From Streptomyces olindensis (GTDB taxonomy: Bacteria > Actinomycetota > Actinomycetes > Streptomycetales > Streptomycetaceae), in assembly GCA_000696115.1 (NCBI GenBank), contig JJOH01000019.1, positions 515,881 through 579,880 on the forward strand: a DNA stretch of 64,000 nucleotides, written 5' to 3'. This document shows positions 8,026 through 16,425 of this stretch, in pieces. Each line of letters begins with the position of its first letter. Position 1 is the first letter of the stretch. The notes under the pieces were generated by a model. That model had not been told where the DNA came from. It ran no database searches and worked only from the letters and a program-made list of their open reading frames with translations. A program made the position numbers and the translations under genes.

Positions 8026-9195
8026 TCAGACAGGCTGGGGAGCAGCGTCCCGCCCGGCACGGTGGATCGGTGCGTCCGAGCCGGTCAGGGGCGTCCCCGT
8101 GCCGCCGTACCGGGCCGCGATGATCTCCGCCGCGATGGAGACGGCGGTCTCCTCGGGCGTACGGGCGCCCAGGTCGAGGCCGATCGGCGACCTCAGCCGG
8201 GCCAGCTCCCGCTCGCTCACCCCGGCCTCCCGCAGCCGCCGCTCGCGGTCCTCATGGGTGCGACGGGAGCCCATGGCGCCGACGTACGCGACCGGCAGCC
8301 GCAGTGCCTCCGTCAGCAGCGGCACGTCGAACTTCGCGTCGTGCGTGAGCACGCACAGCACCGTGCGCGCGTCGGTCTCGGTGCTCCGCAGGTAGCGGTC
8401 GGGCCAGTCCACGACGATCTCGTCGGCCTCCGGGAAGCGGGCCCGGGTGGCGAAGACGGGGCGGGCGTCGCACACGGTGACGTGGTGGCCGAGGAACTTG
8501 CCCGCCCGCACGAGAGCCGCCGCGAAGTCGATCGCGCCGAAGACGATCATGCGGGGCGGGGGCACGGCCGACTCGACGAGCAGGGTGAGTCCGCCCGGGC
8601 AGTGCGAGCCGTCCTCGGAGAGCTCGACCGTGCCGGTGCGGCCGCTGTCCAGCAGGGCGCGGGCCTCGGCGACGGCCGTGCGGTCCAGGTCCGGGCCGCC
8701 GCCCAGACCGCCCTCGTGCGAGCCTGTCCCGGTCTCCGTCCGGGAGGACCCCCGTCCCGCCTCGCCCGGGCGGACGAGCAGCGCCCGGCCGAGGAGGCGG
8801 GCAGGGCCCCGGACGACCCGGGCCAGCGCCACCGGCTCACCGCGGGCGGCGGCGGACAGCGCGGCCCCCTCGACCGACCGCCCCGCGCTGTACGGGGTGA
8901 CCATGACGTCAATGGTTCCGCCGCAGGTCAGCCCGACCGCGAACGCGTCCTCGTCGCTGTAGCCGAACCGCTCGACGAGCGTCTCGCCGTCCCGGAGCGC
9001 CTGGACGCACAGCTCGTACACCGCTCCTTCGACGCACCCTCCGGACACCGAGCCGATGGCCGTGCCGTCGGCGGACACCGCCAGCGCGGCACCGGGAGGG
9101 CGCGGGGCGCTGCCGCCGACGGCGACGACCGTGGCGACCGCGAAGTCCCGGCCCTCCTCGATCCACTCGCGCAGCGGCCCGGCGAGATCAAGCAC
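8026..9195 (-). CDS. XdhC/CoxI-family molybdenum-cofactor maturation protein
   Basis: A 389-residue XdhC/CoxI protein. The N-terminal XdhC domain has AVATVVAVGGSAPRPPGAALAVSADGTAIGSVSGGCVEGAVYE. The C-terminal Rossmann-like part has MIVFGAIDFAAALVRAGKFLGHHVTVCDARPVFA and VAYVGAMGSRRTHEDR. These proteins bind molybdenum cofactor and help load it, in sulfurated form, into xanthine-dehydrogenase-type enzymes. It is the last gene of the operon. Its GTG start at 9195 overlaps the end of the large subunit by 8 bases, so translation is coupled. Confidence 0.88.
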   Translation of the reverse strand: MLDLAGPLREWIEEGRDFAVATVVAVGGSAPRPPGAALAVSADGTAIGSVSGGCVEGAVYELCVQALRDGETLVERFGYSDEDAFAVGLTCGGTIDVMVTPYSAGRSVEGAALSAAARGEPVALARVVRGPARLLGRALLVRPGEAGRGSSRTETGTGSHEGGLGGGPDLDRTAVAEARALLDSGRTGTVELSEDGSHCPGGLTLLVESAVPPPRMIVFGAIDFAAALVRAGKFLGHHVTVCDARPVFATRARFPEADEIVVDWPDRYLRSTETDARTVLCVLTHDAKFDVPLLTEALRLPVAYVGAMGSRRTHEDRERRLREAGVSERELARLRSPIGLDLGARTPEETAVSIAAEIIAARYGGTGTPLTGSDAPIHRAGRDAAPQPV

Positions 9196-11302
9196 GGCCG
9201 CCCGCCAGCAGCACGCGGTCGGGCCGGATCGGCAGGTTCCGGTGGCGTACGCCGGTCGCGTGCCACACGGCGTTGGCGACCGCCGCCGCGGCCCCCACGA
9301 TGCCGACCTCGCCGATGCCCTTGATGCCGACCGGGTCGTCCGGGTCGGGGTCGTCGACCCAGTCGGCCTCGATGTGCGGAACGTCGGCGTGCGCGGCGAC
9401 GTGGTAGCCCGCGAGGTCGGCGCCGTAGACGCCGCCGCTCGCCCGGTCCCGGACGGCTTCCTCGTGCAGGGCCATGGACAGGCCCCACACCATGCCGCCG
9501 ACGAGCTGGTTGCGGGCGGTCAGGGGGTTGACGATCCGGCCGGCCGCGAAGACGCCCAGCATGCGGCGCACGCGGACCTCGCCGGTGGTGGGGTCGACGG
9601 CGACCTCGGCGAACTGCGCACCGTAGGAGTGCCGTTCCTTCTGGGCGAGGGCGCCGACGGCCTCGGCCGTGTTCGACCGTACGGTGACGCCCTCCGGCGG
9701 GATGTCGGCGCCCGGCACCAGGCTCCCGCGCAGTTCCTCGGCGGCGGTCCGGACGGCCCAGCTCCAGGAACGGGTGCCCGTCGAGCCGCCGGCGATCATC
9801 GCGGGGCCGAGGTCGCTGTCCCCGATCCGCACCCGCACCCGGTCCGCCGGGACGTCCAGGGCGTCGGCGGCGACCAGGGTGAGCGCGGTCCGGGCGCCGG
9901 TGCCGATGTCGGCGGCGTTGATCCCGACCGTGAAGGTGCCGTCCGCCTCCGCGGTCACGGCGGCCGTGGACGGCATGGCCATCACGGGGAAGGAGGCGGC
10001 CGCGGTGCCCGTGCCGAGCAGCCACCGCCCCTCCCGGCGTACGCCCGGCCGCGGGTCCCGCTCCGCCCAGCCGAACCTGCGGGCGCCTTCCCGGAAGCAG
10101 GCGATCAGGTTGCGGCTGCCGAACGGCAGCCCGGACACGGGACCCACCTCGGGCTCGTTGCGCAGCCGCAGCTCGATCGGGTCGACACCGCACCGCTCCG
10201 CCAGCTCGTCGAGCGCCGACTCCAGCGCGAACGAGCCGGGGGCCTCGCCCGGGGCGCGCATCCACGTCGGGGTGGGCACGTCGAGCCGCACGACCCGGCT
10301 GGCCGTGTGGTGGGCGTCGGCGGCGTACATCGCCCGGCCGGCCGCGGCGCTCGGCTCGACGAAGTCGTGCACGGCCGAGGTCTGGCTCAGGGACCGGTGC
10401 TCCAGCGCGCGCAGCCGCCCGTCCGCGTCGGCGCCGAGCCGGACCCGCTGGGCGGTGGGGCTGCGGTACCCGGCGAGTGAGAACATCTGCCTGCGGGTCA
10501 TGACGACCCTGACCGGGCGCTGCAGGAGGGTCGCGGCCATCACGGCGGCCACCTGGTGCGCCCGCACGCCCTTGCTGCCGAAGCCGCCGCCGACGTGCTC
10601 GGAGCGCACGCGCACGGAGGCCGGGTCGAGGGAGAAGAGGTTCGCGAGCTCCCCGGCGACCCAGCTGGTGCCCTGGTTGGAGTCGACGACCTCCAGCCGG
10701 CCGCCCTCCCAGCGGGCCGTCGCCGCGTGCGGCTCCATCGGGTTGTGGTACTCCTCCGGCGTGGTGTACTCGGCGTCCACCACGACCGCCGACTCCGCGA
10801 GCCGGTCCGCCAGGTCCCCCTTCTCGACCACGGCCGGCGCGTGCCCGTCGAGCGCGTGCGCCTCGGACTCGCGCCCGGCGGAGAACGCGATGTCGTGCGG
10901 CTCCCGGTCGTAGTGCACGACGAGGGTCTCGGCGGCCTCCCGGGCCTGCTCGGACGTCTCGGCGACGACGAGTGCCACCGGCCAGCCCAGGTGGGGCACC
11001 CGGTCGTGCTGGAAGAGGGCGACGGTCGGGTCCGGCGGGACACCCAGCAGGCCGATGTAGTCGCTGTCGACGCGCGGGGCGTTGTGGTGGTGCAGCACGG
11101 TGAGGACGCCCGGCATCTCGAGGACGGCCTCGGCGTCGACGGCCCGGACGCGGCCCCGGGCGACGGTGGACAGCACCAGCCAGCCGTGGGCGAGTTCGGC
11201 GAAGGGGATCTCGGCGGCGTAGCGGGCGGCTCCGGTGACCTTGTCCAGGCCCTCGACGCGGGTGTGCGCGGTGCCGACGGCTCCCCTGGTGGCGGTGGTC
11301 AT
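9188..11302 (-). CDS. Molybdenum hydroxylase large subunit (xanthine/CO dehydrogenase family)
   Basis: A 704-residue molybdopterin-binding subunit. It opens with the fusion-site domain RVEGLDKVTGAARYAAEI, followed by the molybdenum domains. Recognisable segments are HVGGGFGSKGVRAHQVAAVMAA (cofactor-binding GGGFG), RAPGEAPGSFALESALDELA, and GIKGIGEVGIVGAAAAVANAV near the C-terminus with the GxGE glutamate. The family hydroxylates purines, aldehydes or N-heterocycles, or oxidises CO. I do not see the CoxL AYRCSFR active-site loop, so CO is unlikely. ATG 11302 overlaps the FAD-subunit stop (ATGA). An upstream in-frame extension to 11881 is rejected because it lies inside the FAD-subunit gene. 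Confidence 0.9.
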   Translation of the reverse strand: MTTATRGAVGTAHTRVEGLDKVTGAARYAAEIPFAELAHGWLVLSTVARGRVRAVDAEAVLEMPGVLTVLHHHNAPRVDSDYIGLLGVPPDPTVALFQHDRVPHLGWPVALVVAETSEQAREAAETLVVHYDREPHDIAFSAGRESEAHALDGHAPAVVEKGDLADRLAESAVVVDAEYTTPEEYHNPMEPHAATARWEGGRLEVVDSNQGTSWVAGELANLFSLDPASVRVRSEHVGGGFGSKGVRAHQVAAVMAATLLQRPVRVVMTRRQMFSLAGYRSPTAQRVRLGADADGRLRALEHRSLSQTSAVHDFVEPSAAAGRAMYAADAHHTASRVVRLDVPTPTWMRAPGEAPGSFALESALDELAERCGVDPIELRLRNEPEVGPVSGLPFGSRNLIACFREGARRFGWAERDPRPGVRREGRWLLGTGTAAASFPVMAMPSTAAVTAEADGTFTVGINAADIGTGARTALTLVAADALDVPADRVRVRIGDSDLGPAMIAGGSTGTRSWSWAVRTAAEELRGSLVPGADIPPEGVTVRSNTAEAVGALAQKERHSYGAQFAEVAVDPTTGEVRVRRMLGVFAAGRIVNPLTARNQLVGGMVWGLSMALHEEAVRDRASGGVYGADLAGYHVAAHADVPHIEADWVDDPDPDDPVGIKGIGEVGIVGAAAAVANAVWHATGVRHRNLPIRPDRVLLAGGRA

Positions 11303-12291
11303 CGGGTGGCCTCCTCGGCGAGTTCGCTGAGCACGGCGACGACGAGGTTGCGCATCAGGGTCACCTTGTATCCGTTGTGGGGCAGCGGTTTCGCCCGGGC
11401 CAGTTCGGCGTCCGCGGCGGCCGCGAAGGTCTCGGCGTCGGCCGGGGCGCCGGTCAGGACGCGTTCGGCCGCCCGGGCCCGCCAGGGCCGGGAGGCGACC
11501 GCCCCGAAGGCCAGGCGCACCTCGCGCACGCGGCCGTCGTGGACGTCGAGCGCGGCGGCGATCGAGCCGATGGCGAAGGCGTACGAGGCCCGCTCGCGGA
11601 CCTTGCGGTAGCGGGAGACGGCGGCCACCGGGGCGGGCGGCAGGGTGACGCCGGTGATCAGCGCACCCGGCGGCAGGACGGTCTCCAGGTGTGGGGTCTC
11701 CCCCACCGGCAGATAGAAGTCGGCGAGCGGCACCTCGCCCGGGCCGTCCGCCGTCTCGTACGCCACGACCGCGTCGAAGGCGGCCAGCGCCACGCCCATG
11801 TCGGAGGGGTGGGTCGCCACGCAGTGGTCGGAGGCGCCGAGGACGGCGTGGTTGTGGTGCTCGCCCTCGACGGCGGGGCAACCGCTGCCCGGGACGCGCT
11901 TGTTGCAGGGCGAGGTGACGTCCGCGAAGTAGCCGCAGCGGGTGCGCTGAAGCAGGTTGCCGCCGACGGTGGCCATGTTGCGCAGCTGCCCGGAGGCGCC
12001 GGCCAGCACGGCCTGCGCCAGTGCCGGGTAGCGGCGGCGCACCTCGGGGTGGGCGGCCAGGTCGCTGTTGGTGACGGTGGCGCCGATGCGCAGACCGCCG
12101 TCCGGGGTGGACTCGACACGGTTCAGGGGCAGTTCGCGCACGTCGACGAGGAGGGCGGGCCGCTCGACGCCGGTCTTCATCAGGTCGACCAGGTTGGTGC
12201 CGCCGCCCAGGAAGCGCGCGTCCGGGTCGCCGTCGAGCAGCGCGACGGCGCCGGAGACGTCGTACGCCCGCTGGTAGCCGAACTCCCTCAT
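11299..12291 (-). CDS. Molybdenum hydroxylase FAD-binding subunit
   Basis: A 330-residue FAD subunit of the xanthine dehydrogenase type. The flavin-binding motif FLGGGTNLVDLMKTG lies near residue 30 and the second motif TVGGNLLQRTRCGYFAD mid-protein, with the C-terminal CO-dehydrogenase flavoprotein domain at the end. It carries electrons from the iron-sulfur subunit to NAD or another acceptor. It overlaps the large subunit by 4 bases (ATGA) and the iron-sulfur subunit by 4 bases, consistent with equal-ratio translation of one complex. Confidence 0.92.
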   Translation of the reverse strand: MREFGYQRAYDVSGAVALLDGDPDARFLGGGTNLVDLMKTGVERPALLVDVRELPLNRVESTPDGGLRIGATVTNSDLAAHPEVRRRYPALAQAVLAGASGQLRNMATVGGNLLQRTRCGYFADVTSPCNKRVPGSGCPAVEGEHHNHAVLGASDHCVATHPSDMGVALAAFDAVVAYETADGPGEVPLADFYLPVGETPHLETVLPPGALITGVTLPPAPVAAVSRYRKVRERASYAFAIGSIAAALDVHDGRVREVRLAFGAVASRPWRARAAERVLTGAPADAETFAAAADAELARAKPLPHNGYKVTLMRNLVVAVLSELAEEATR

Positions 12292-12830
12292 GCCGCGGCC
12301 TCCTTGGCCTCGGCGGCCCGGGCCACGGCCTGGACGATCGAGACGTAGGCGCCGCAGCGGCACAGGTTGCCGCTCATCCGCTCGCGTATCTCCTCGGGGG
12401 TCAGCGGGGGTGGCCCGGCCTCGGGCCGTACGTCACCGGTGGCGGCGCTCGGCCACCCGGCCGCGTGCTCCTCGAGCACGGCGATGGCCGAACAGATCTG
12501 GCCCGGCGTGCAGTAACCGCACTGGTAACCGTCCAGGTCGAGGAACGCCTGCTGCACCGGGTGGAGTTCTCCGCCCTCGGCCACGCCCTCGATGGTGGTG
12601 ATCTCGCGGCCTTCGGCCGCCACCGCCAGTTGCAGGCACGACACGCTCCGGCGGCCGTCGACCAGGACCGTGCACGCGCCGCACTGCCCCTGGTCACAGC
12701 CTTTCTTGGTGCCGGTCATGTCCAGTCGCTCGCGCAGGGCGTCGAGCAGGGTGGTGCGGTGGTCGACGGTCAGCGTGTACTTCTCGCCGTTGACGGACAG
12801 GGTGAGGTCGCTGGACGTCGATGGGGGCAT
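12288..12830 (-). CDS. Molybdenum hydroxylase [2Fe-2S] subunit
   Basis: A 180-residue small subunit with both iron-sulfur sites. The plant-ferredoxin-type cluster is in GCDQGQCGACTVLVDG with the later SCLQL cysteine, and the second cluster uses CGYCTPG and NLCRCGAY. It relays electrons from the molybdenum centre to FAD. It is the first gene of the four-gene operon, so the promoter lies in 12831-13065, where two matched operators were found. The ATG at 12830 gives the standard start close to the ferredoxin domain. A short Pro-rich insert (about residues 135-150) between the two halves is slightly longer than usual. Confidence 0.92.
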   Translation of the reverse strand: MPPSTSSDLTLSVNGEKYTLTVDHRTTLLDALRERLDMTGTKKGCDQGQCGACTVLVDGRRSVSCLQLAVAAEGREITTIEGVAEGGELHPVQQAFLDLDGYQCGYCTPGQICSAIAVLEEHAAGWPSAATGDVRPEAGPPPLTPEEIRERMSGNLCRCGAYVSIVQAVARAAEAKEAAA

Positions 12831-12976
12831 GGAAGCCTTCTCTCTCACATCGCAAGGTCGGGAGGCGGGACGTGCCGCTGGCGGGGCCGGTCCGCAACCG
12901 GGCAGGATGCGGGGCGGGCCGGGCACGGCCCGCGAGGGCTGTCCGCGTGGACGGCATGCCGATACGATGGAACAAT

Positions 12977-12990
12977 CGGACAGTTGTCCG
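12977..12990. promoter_or_regulatory. TetR operator 1 of the molybdenum hydroxylase divergon
   Basis: CGGACAGTTGTCCG is a perfect inverted repeat (CGGACA/TGTCCG) in the gap between the iron-sulfur subunit and the divergent TetR gene. With the copy at 13010 it shares the 11-bp direct repeat TTGTCCGCTTA at 32-bp spacing, about three helical turns. Confidence 0.65.
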
Positions 12991-13009
12991 CTTACCCGGA
13001 AAACGTAAT

Positions 13010-13021
13010 GGACGATTGTCC
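13010..13021. promoter_or_regulatory. TetR operator 2 of the molybdenum hydroxylase divergon
   Basis: GGACGATTGTCC is the imperfect second copy, 32 bp centre-to-centre from the first and on the same face of the helix, 44 bases before the TetR start. Confidence 0.6.
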
Positions 13022-13065
13022 GCTTAACAAGAGCCGAGTTTCGGCCACGACCGCGAGGAGGGCGC

Positions 13066-13644
13066 GTGCCGCAGAAGAAGGACGCTCCCCTGCGCTCGGA
13101 CGCGCAGCGCAACCGCGAGCGCATCCTGGAGGTGGCCGTGGTCGAACTGACGCATGCGGCGGACGCTCCGCTGAGCGCGATCGCCAAGAAGGCGGGCGTC
13201 GGGCAGGGCACGTTCTACCGCCACTTCCCCAGCCGTGAGGCACTCGTGATGGAGATCTACCGTCATGAGATGCGGCAGGTCGCCGAATCGGCGGCACCCC
13301 TGCTGGAGAGCCGGGAACCCGACCGGGCGCTGCGCGAATGGATGGACCGCCTGGCCCGGTTCGCCATGACCAAGGCCGGCCTCGCCGACGCGATCCGCCA
13401 GGCCACCAGCGCGCCCGGGAAGCCGGAGAAACCGGCACACGCCCCGGTGACCGAGGCGGCCGAACTCCTGCTCCGCGCCGCCGAGCGGGCCGGCACCATC
13501 CGCCCGGGGATCACCGCGGAGGACCTCTTCCTCGCCATCGGCGGCCTCTGGACGATCGACCCGCGCGGCGACTGGCAGCCACGCGCCACCCGACTGCTGG
13601 ACCTGGTCATGGACGCCCTGCGCGTGGGGGCACCGGGGAGGTGA
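13066..13644 (+). CDS. TetR-family regulator, divergent from molybdenum hydroxylase operon
   Basis: 192 residues. The TetR HTH reads RNRERILEVAVVELTHAADAPLSAIAKKAGVGQGTFYRHFPSREALVMEIYRHE (about residues 13-65), with a helical ligand domain after it. The GTG start at 13066 is supported by GAGGAG six bases upstream. The paired palindromes between this gene and the molybdenum hydroxylase operon make it the likely repressor of that operon and of itself. The ligand is probably a substrate or product of the hydroxylase, which is inference from position. Confidence 0.88.
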   Translation: MPQKKDAPLRSDAQRNRERILEVAVVELTHAADAPLSAIAKKAGVGQGTFYRHFPSREALVMEIYRHEMRQVAESAAPLLESREPDRALREWMDRLARFAMTKAGLADAIRQATSAPGKPEKPAHAPVTEAAELLLRAAERAGTIRPGITAEDLFLAIGGLWTIDPRGDWQPRATRLLDLVMDALRVGAPGR

Positions 13645-13660
13645 ACGCCGGTCCGCGCGC

Positions 13661-13706
13661 CGGGCGTCCCGCGCGGACGGTGACGGGCGTCCAGCGCGGA
13701 CGGTGA
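13661..13706 (+). repeat. Two tandem 23-bp repeats
   Basis: Units at 13661-13683 and 13684-13706 are identical except for one base (TCCCGCG against TCCAGCG). They lie between the TetR stop and the LysR gene. No function is apparent, and they look like a simple local duplication. Confidence 0.6.
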
Positions 13707-13779
13707 ACCGGCGCCCCGGGCGCGGAGCGCCCCGCGCGGTGGGCTGCCCGTTGCTACGCCATGCTGGGCGGGTCGCTGT

Positions 13780-14685
13780 TCAGGCGACGGCTGTGGGTGC
13801 CAGGTCCCGTAGTTCGTCGAGCGCCGCCGCTACCGCCGGGCGGGCGTGGCCGCCGCCGCGCGTGCAGGTCAGGAGCTTGCGGTGGGGGTTGCCGGTGCAG
13901 CGGACGCGGACGATCGGCAGGTGCGGGGTCAGGTGGGCCAGGCGCGGGACGAGGGCGACGCCGAGCCGGTGGGCGACCAGGTGCGCGGCGACGTTCCAGT
14001 CCAGCGCGTGGTGGACGACATCGGGGGTGAATCCGGCCGCGCCGCAGGCGGACAGCACGTGCGGGCGGCAGGGGCTCTCCTCCACCGGCGCGATCCACGG
14101 CTCGCACGCGGCCTCCGCGAGGTCGACCCGGGCACGCCCGGCGAGCCCGTGCTCCTCGTGCACGACCAGGTCGAACGGGTCGTCCAGCAACGGCCGCTGG
14201 TCGAACCGCGCGTCGCTCTGCGGCGGGTTGTGCGGGGTGGACTCGACGATCGCCAGGTCGGTGACGCCCTCGAAGAGGAGGTCGAAGCTCTCCGGAACGC
14301 CCGCCTCCGTGATCCGTACGGACAGCCGCGGATGCCGCTCCCCCAGCCGGGCCGCCATCGGCGCCAGCAGCACCGACACGGCCACCGGGAAGCCCGTCAC
14401 CCGCAGCACCCCGGAGGGCGCACCGTGGTCGGCCCGCAGGTCGAGCTCGGCCTGGTCCCAGCGGGCCTGGATGGCGTCGGCGTGCGCCAGCAGGCTCTCG
14501 GCGGCGGGGGTGAGGCGGACCCCGCGGCCCTGCGGCTCCAGCAGGTCGACGTCCAGGTCCCGGGCGAGCTGCCGGATCTGCTGGGAGGCGGCGGACGGGG
14601 TGAAGTGCAGGGCCCGGGCGGCCGCGGTGACCGTGCCGTAGTGGGCGACCGCCCTGAGGACGTGCAGTCGGCGCAGGTCAATCAT
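13780..14685 (-). CDS. LysR-family transcriptional regulator
   Basis: 301 residues. The N-terminal winged HTH reads LRRLHVLRAVAHYGTVTAAARALHFTPSAASQQIRQLARDLDVDLLEPQGRGVRLT, followed by the two-lobe LysR effector domain. It ends in a normal length for the family. The ATG at 14685 overlaps a TGAAG-N6-CTTCA inverted repeat that could be its own operator. The divergent neighbour is a tiny zinc-ribbon gene. The target pathway is not evident. Confidence 0.9.
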   Translation of the reverse strand: MIDLRRLHVLRAVAHYGTVTAAARALHFTPSAASQQIRQLARDLDVDLLEPQGRGVRLTPAAESLLAHADAIQARWDQAELDLRADHGAPSGVLRVTGFPVAVSVLLAPMAARLGERHPRLSVRITEAGVPESFDLLFEGVTDLAIVESTPHNPPQSDARFDQRPLLDDPFDLVVHEEHGLAGRARVDLAEAACEPWIAPVEESPCRPHVLSACGAAGFTPDVVHHALDWNVAAHLVAHRLGVALVPRLAHLTPHLPIVRVRCTGNPHRKLLTCTRGGGHARPAVAAALDELRDLAPTAVA

Positions 14686-14700
14686 GAAGGCTACGCTTCA
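14685..14700. promoter_or_regulatory. Candidate LysR autoregulatory site
   Basis: TGAAG (14685-14689) and CTTCA (14696-14700) form a perfect dyad over the LysR start codon. LysR boxes are usually T-N11-A dyads, and this fits loosely. Confidence 0.35.
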
Positions 14701-14800
14701 CAATGCCGTCCACAAAGTCAACCTGGACGTGTACAGAGACCTCGACGCACCCTGGCTGTGTCGCGACGGTCAACCAGCCACGACGTACGAGGAGTCATCC

Positions 14801-15016
14801 ATGAACAGCACCGACGCCACGGCCTGCCCGCACTGCGGTTGGCCGGACGGGGGCGAGCCGTTCCAGGTGCTGTCCCGGCACACCACCGCGACGGGCCGCA
14901 CGGAGTGGACGCGCTGCGGATGCGGCTCACTGCAGGTCCGGGTCGTCGACGGGGCCGGGACGCGCATCGTCACGCGCAGCAGGCCGGCGGCCGGGGCGGG
15001 CGCGGTGAGCCGCTGA
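14801..15016 (+). CDS. Small zinc-ribbon-like protein of unknown function
   Basis: 71 residues, starting at ATG 14801 behind a GAGGAG ribosome binding site. CPHCGWPD near residue 9 and CGCGS near residue 38 form a likely four-cysteine zinc knuckle. The rest is a short strand-rich stretch with an Arg/Ala-rich tail. It is divergent from the LysR gene and may be its target. I do not recognise a named family. The ribosome binding site and cysteine pattern favour a real gene. Confidence 0.6.
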   Translation: MNSTDATACPHCGWPDGGEPFQVLSRHTTATGRTEWTRCGCGSLQVRVVDGAGTRIVTRSRPAAGAGAVSR

Positions 15017-15317
15017 CCGGTCGGGCACCGTTCGGGCGCCGTTCGGGCACCGCGTGCCTTGGTCCGGAGGCGGGGCTCGGAGGCGTGCGAACCACCGCGT
15101 ACGTCGTCTGCGCGGGGGCTGTGCGCGTTGCTGGGCGTATCTTGAGCGCCCGCGGGTCGTGGACGGGCCGTTCCGGCCCTGGCCCAGGCCCTGGCCTCCA
15201 GTGGAGCACCACCCGCCGAACGGCGGGCAGGTTCCGCCGCACGGCGGCGTCCGCCGCCGGGGCCGGCGGGCCGACCATGGCTGCCCGAGCCGCCGCGACC
15301 CCGCGTGAGGAGACGTC
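15017..15317. other. 301-bp gap with no recognised gene
   Basis: GC-rich spacer between the zinc-ribbon gene and the esterase. It contains short inverted stretches (for example CCGCCG-rich runs around 15230-15260). No credible coding frame, RNA gene or repeat stands out. It must hold the esterase promoter. Confidence 0.4.
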
Positions 15318-16304
15318 ATGACGCACGTACCGCCCCCGTTCGACCCCGAACTCGCCGGTGCCCTGGAGCTGATCAAGGAGATGATCCGGCCGGAGCTCGC
15401 GCCGGACGAGATCGCCGAGGTGCGCCAGGGCCCGGCCATCCAGATGCTGGCCGAGCTGGATCTGACGATGGGCGGCACGTTCGAGGTGGAGGACCGGCAG
15501 GTGCCGGGGCCGGAGGGCGAGCCGGACATCTCCCTGCTGATCTGCCGCCCGGCGGCTGCGGCGGCCTCCGGACCGCGGCCCGTGATCTACCACGTGCACG
15601 GCGGCGGCATGGTCATCGGGAACAACCGGGTCGGCGTCGAGGGCGCCCTGGCGTGGGCGCAGGCGCTGGACGCGGTGGTGGTGTCCGTCGAGTACCGGCT
15701 CGCGCCGGAGCATCCGTATCCGGCGCCGATCGAGGACGTGTACGCCGGGCTGCTGTGGACGGCGGACCACGCCGCCGAGCTCGACGGCGACCCCGAGCGG
15801 ATCGTCCTCGCGGGCGCCAGCGCGGGGGGCGGGCTGTGCGCGGCCCTGGCGCTGCTCAGCCGGGACCGCAAGGGGCCGCAGCCGATCGGGCAGGTGCTGT
15901 TGTGCCCGATGCTCGACGACCGCAACGACACTCCGTCGACGTACCAGATGGCGGGTCTCGGGGTGTGGGACCGCACCGCCAACGAGACCGGCTGGACCGC
16001 GCTGCTGGGTGAGCGGCGCGGCGGGCCCGACGTGCCGGCGTACGCGGCACCGGCCCGGGCCGAGGACCTGTCCGGGCTGCCTCCGGCCTTCCTCGACGTC
16101 GGCTCCGCGGAGACCTTCCGCGACGAGGTCGTCGCCTACGCCTCGCGCATCTGGCAGGCGGGCGGCGTGGCCGAACTGCACGTGTGGCCCGGCGGCTTCC
16201 ACGGCTTCGACGGTTTCGCCCCGCAGGCGGCGCTGTCCCAGGCGGCGCGGGCGGCGCAGCTGGACTGGCTGCGGAGGCTGCTGGCCGTGTCACGCCCGGG
16301 GTGA
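15318..16304 (+). CDS. Alpha/beta hydrolase, HSL (hormone-sensitive lipase) type esterase
   Basis: 328 residues. The oxyanion-hole motif HGGGMVIGN and the nucleophile elbow GASAGGGL mark the HSL/type IV esterase family. The acid residue lies in the DVGSAETFRDE region and the catalytic histidine in GGFHGFDGF. It hydrolyses short-chain esters in the cytosol. No signal peptide is seen. The ATG at 15318 has GAGGAG upstream. The gene is full length, and the substrate is unknown. Confidence 0.88.
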   Translation: MTHVPPPFDPELAGALELIKEMIRPELAPDEIAEVRQGPAIQMLAELDLTMGGTFEVEDRQVPGPEGEPDISLLICRPAAAAASGPRPVIYHVHGGGMVIGNNRVGVEGALAWAQALDAVVVSVEYRLAPEHPYPAPIEDVYAGLLWTADHAAELDGDPERIVLAGASAGGGLCAALALLSRDRKGPQPIGQVLLCPMLDDRNDTPSTYQMAGLGVWDRTANETGWTALLGERRGGPDVPAYAAPARAEDLSGLPPAFLDVGSAETFRDEVVAYASRIWQAGGVAELHVWPGGFHGFDGFAPQAALSQAARAAQLDWLRRLLAVSRPG

Positions 16305-16425
16305 GCGGGGGCGGGGCCCGCGAGGGGAGCGGAGGGCGCCAACGGGAAGCGGCCTGTGGCCTCCCACCGCCTCCTCGTCGCGCACGAGCGGTTCGTACCG
16401 CGCCCGCATGCCGCACCATGGGCCT

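Noticed and set aside
9188..11881. Longer large-subunit gene starting at 11881
   Set aside because: The extra residues overlap most of the FAD subunit gene; homology begins at 11302 with a coupled ATGA.
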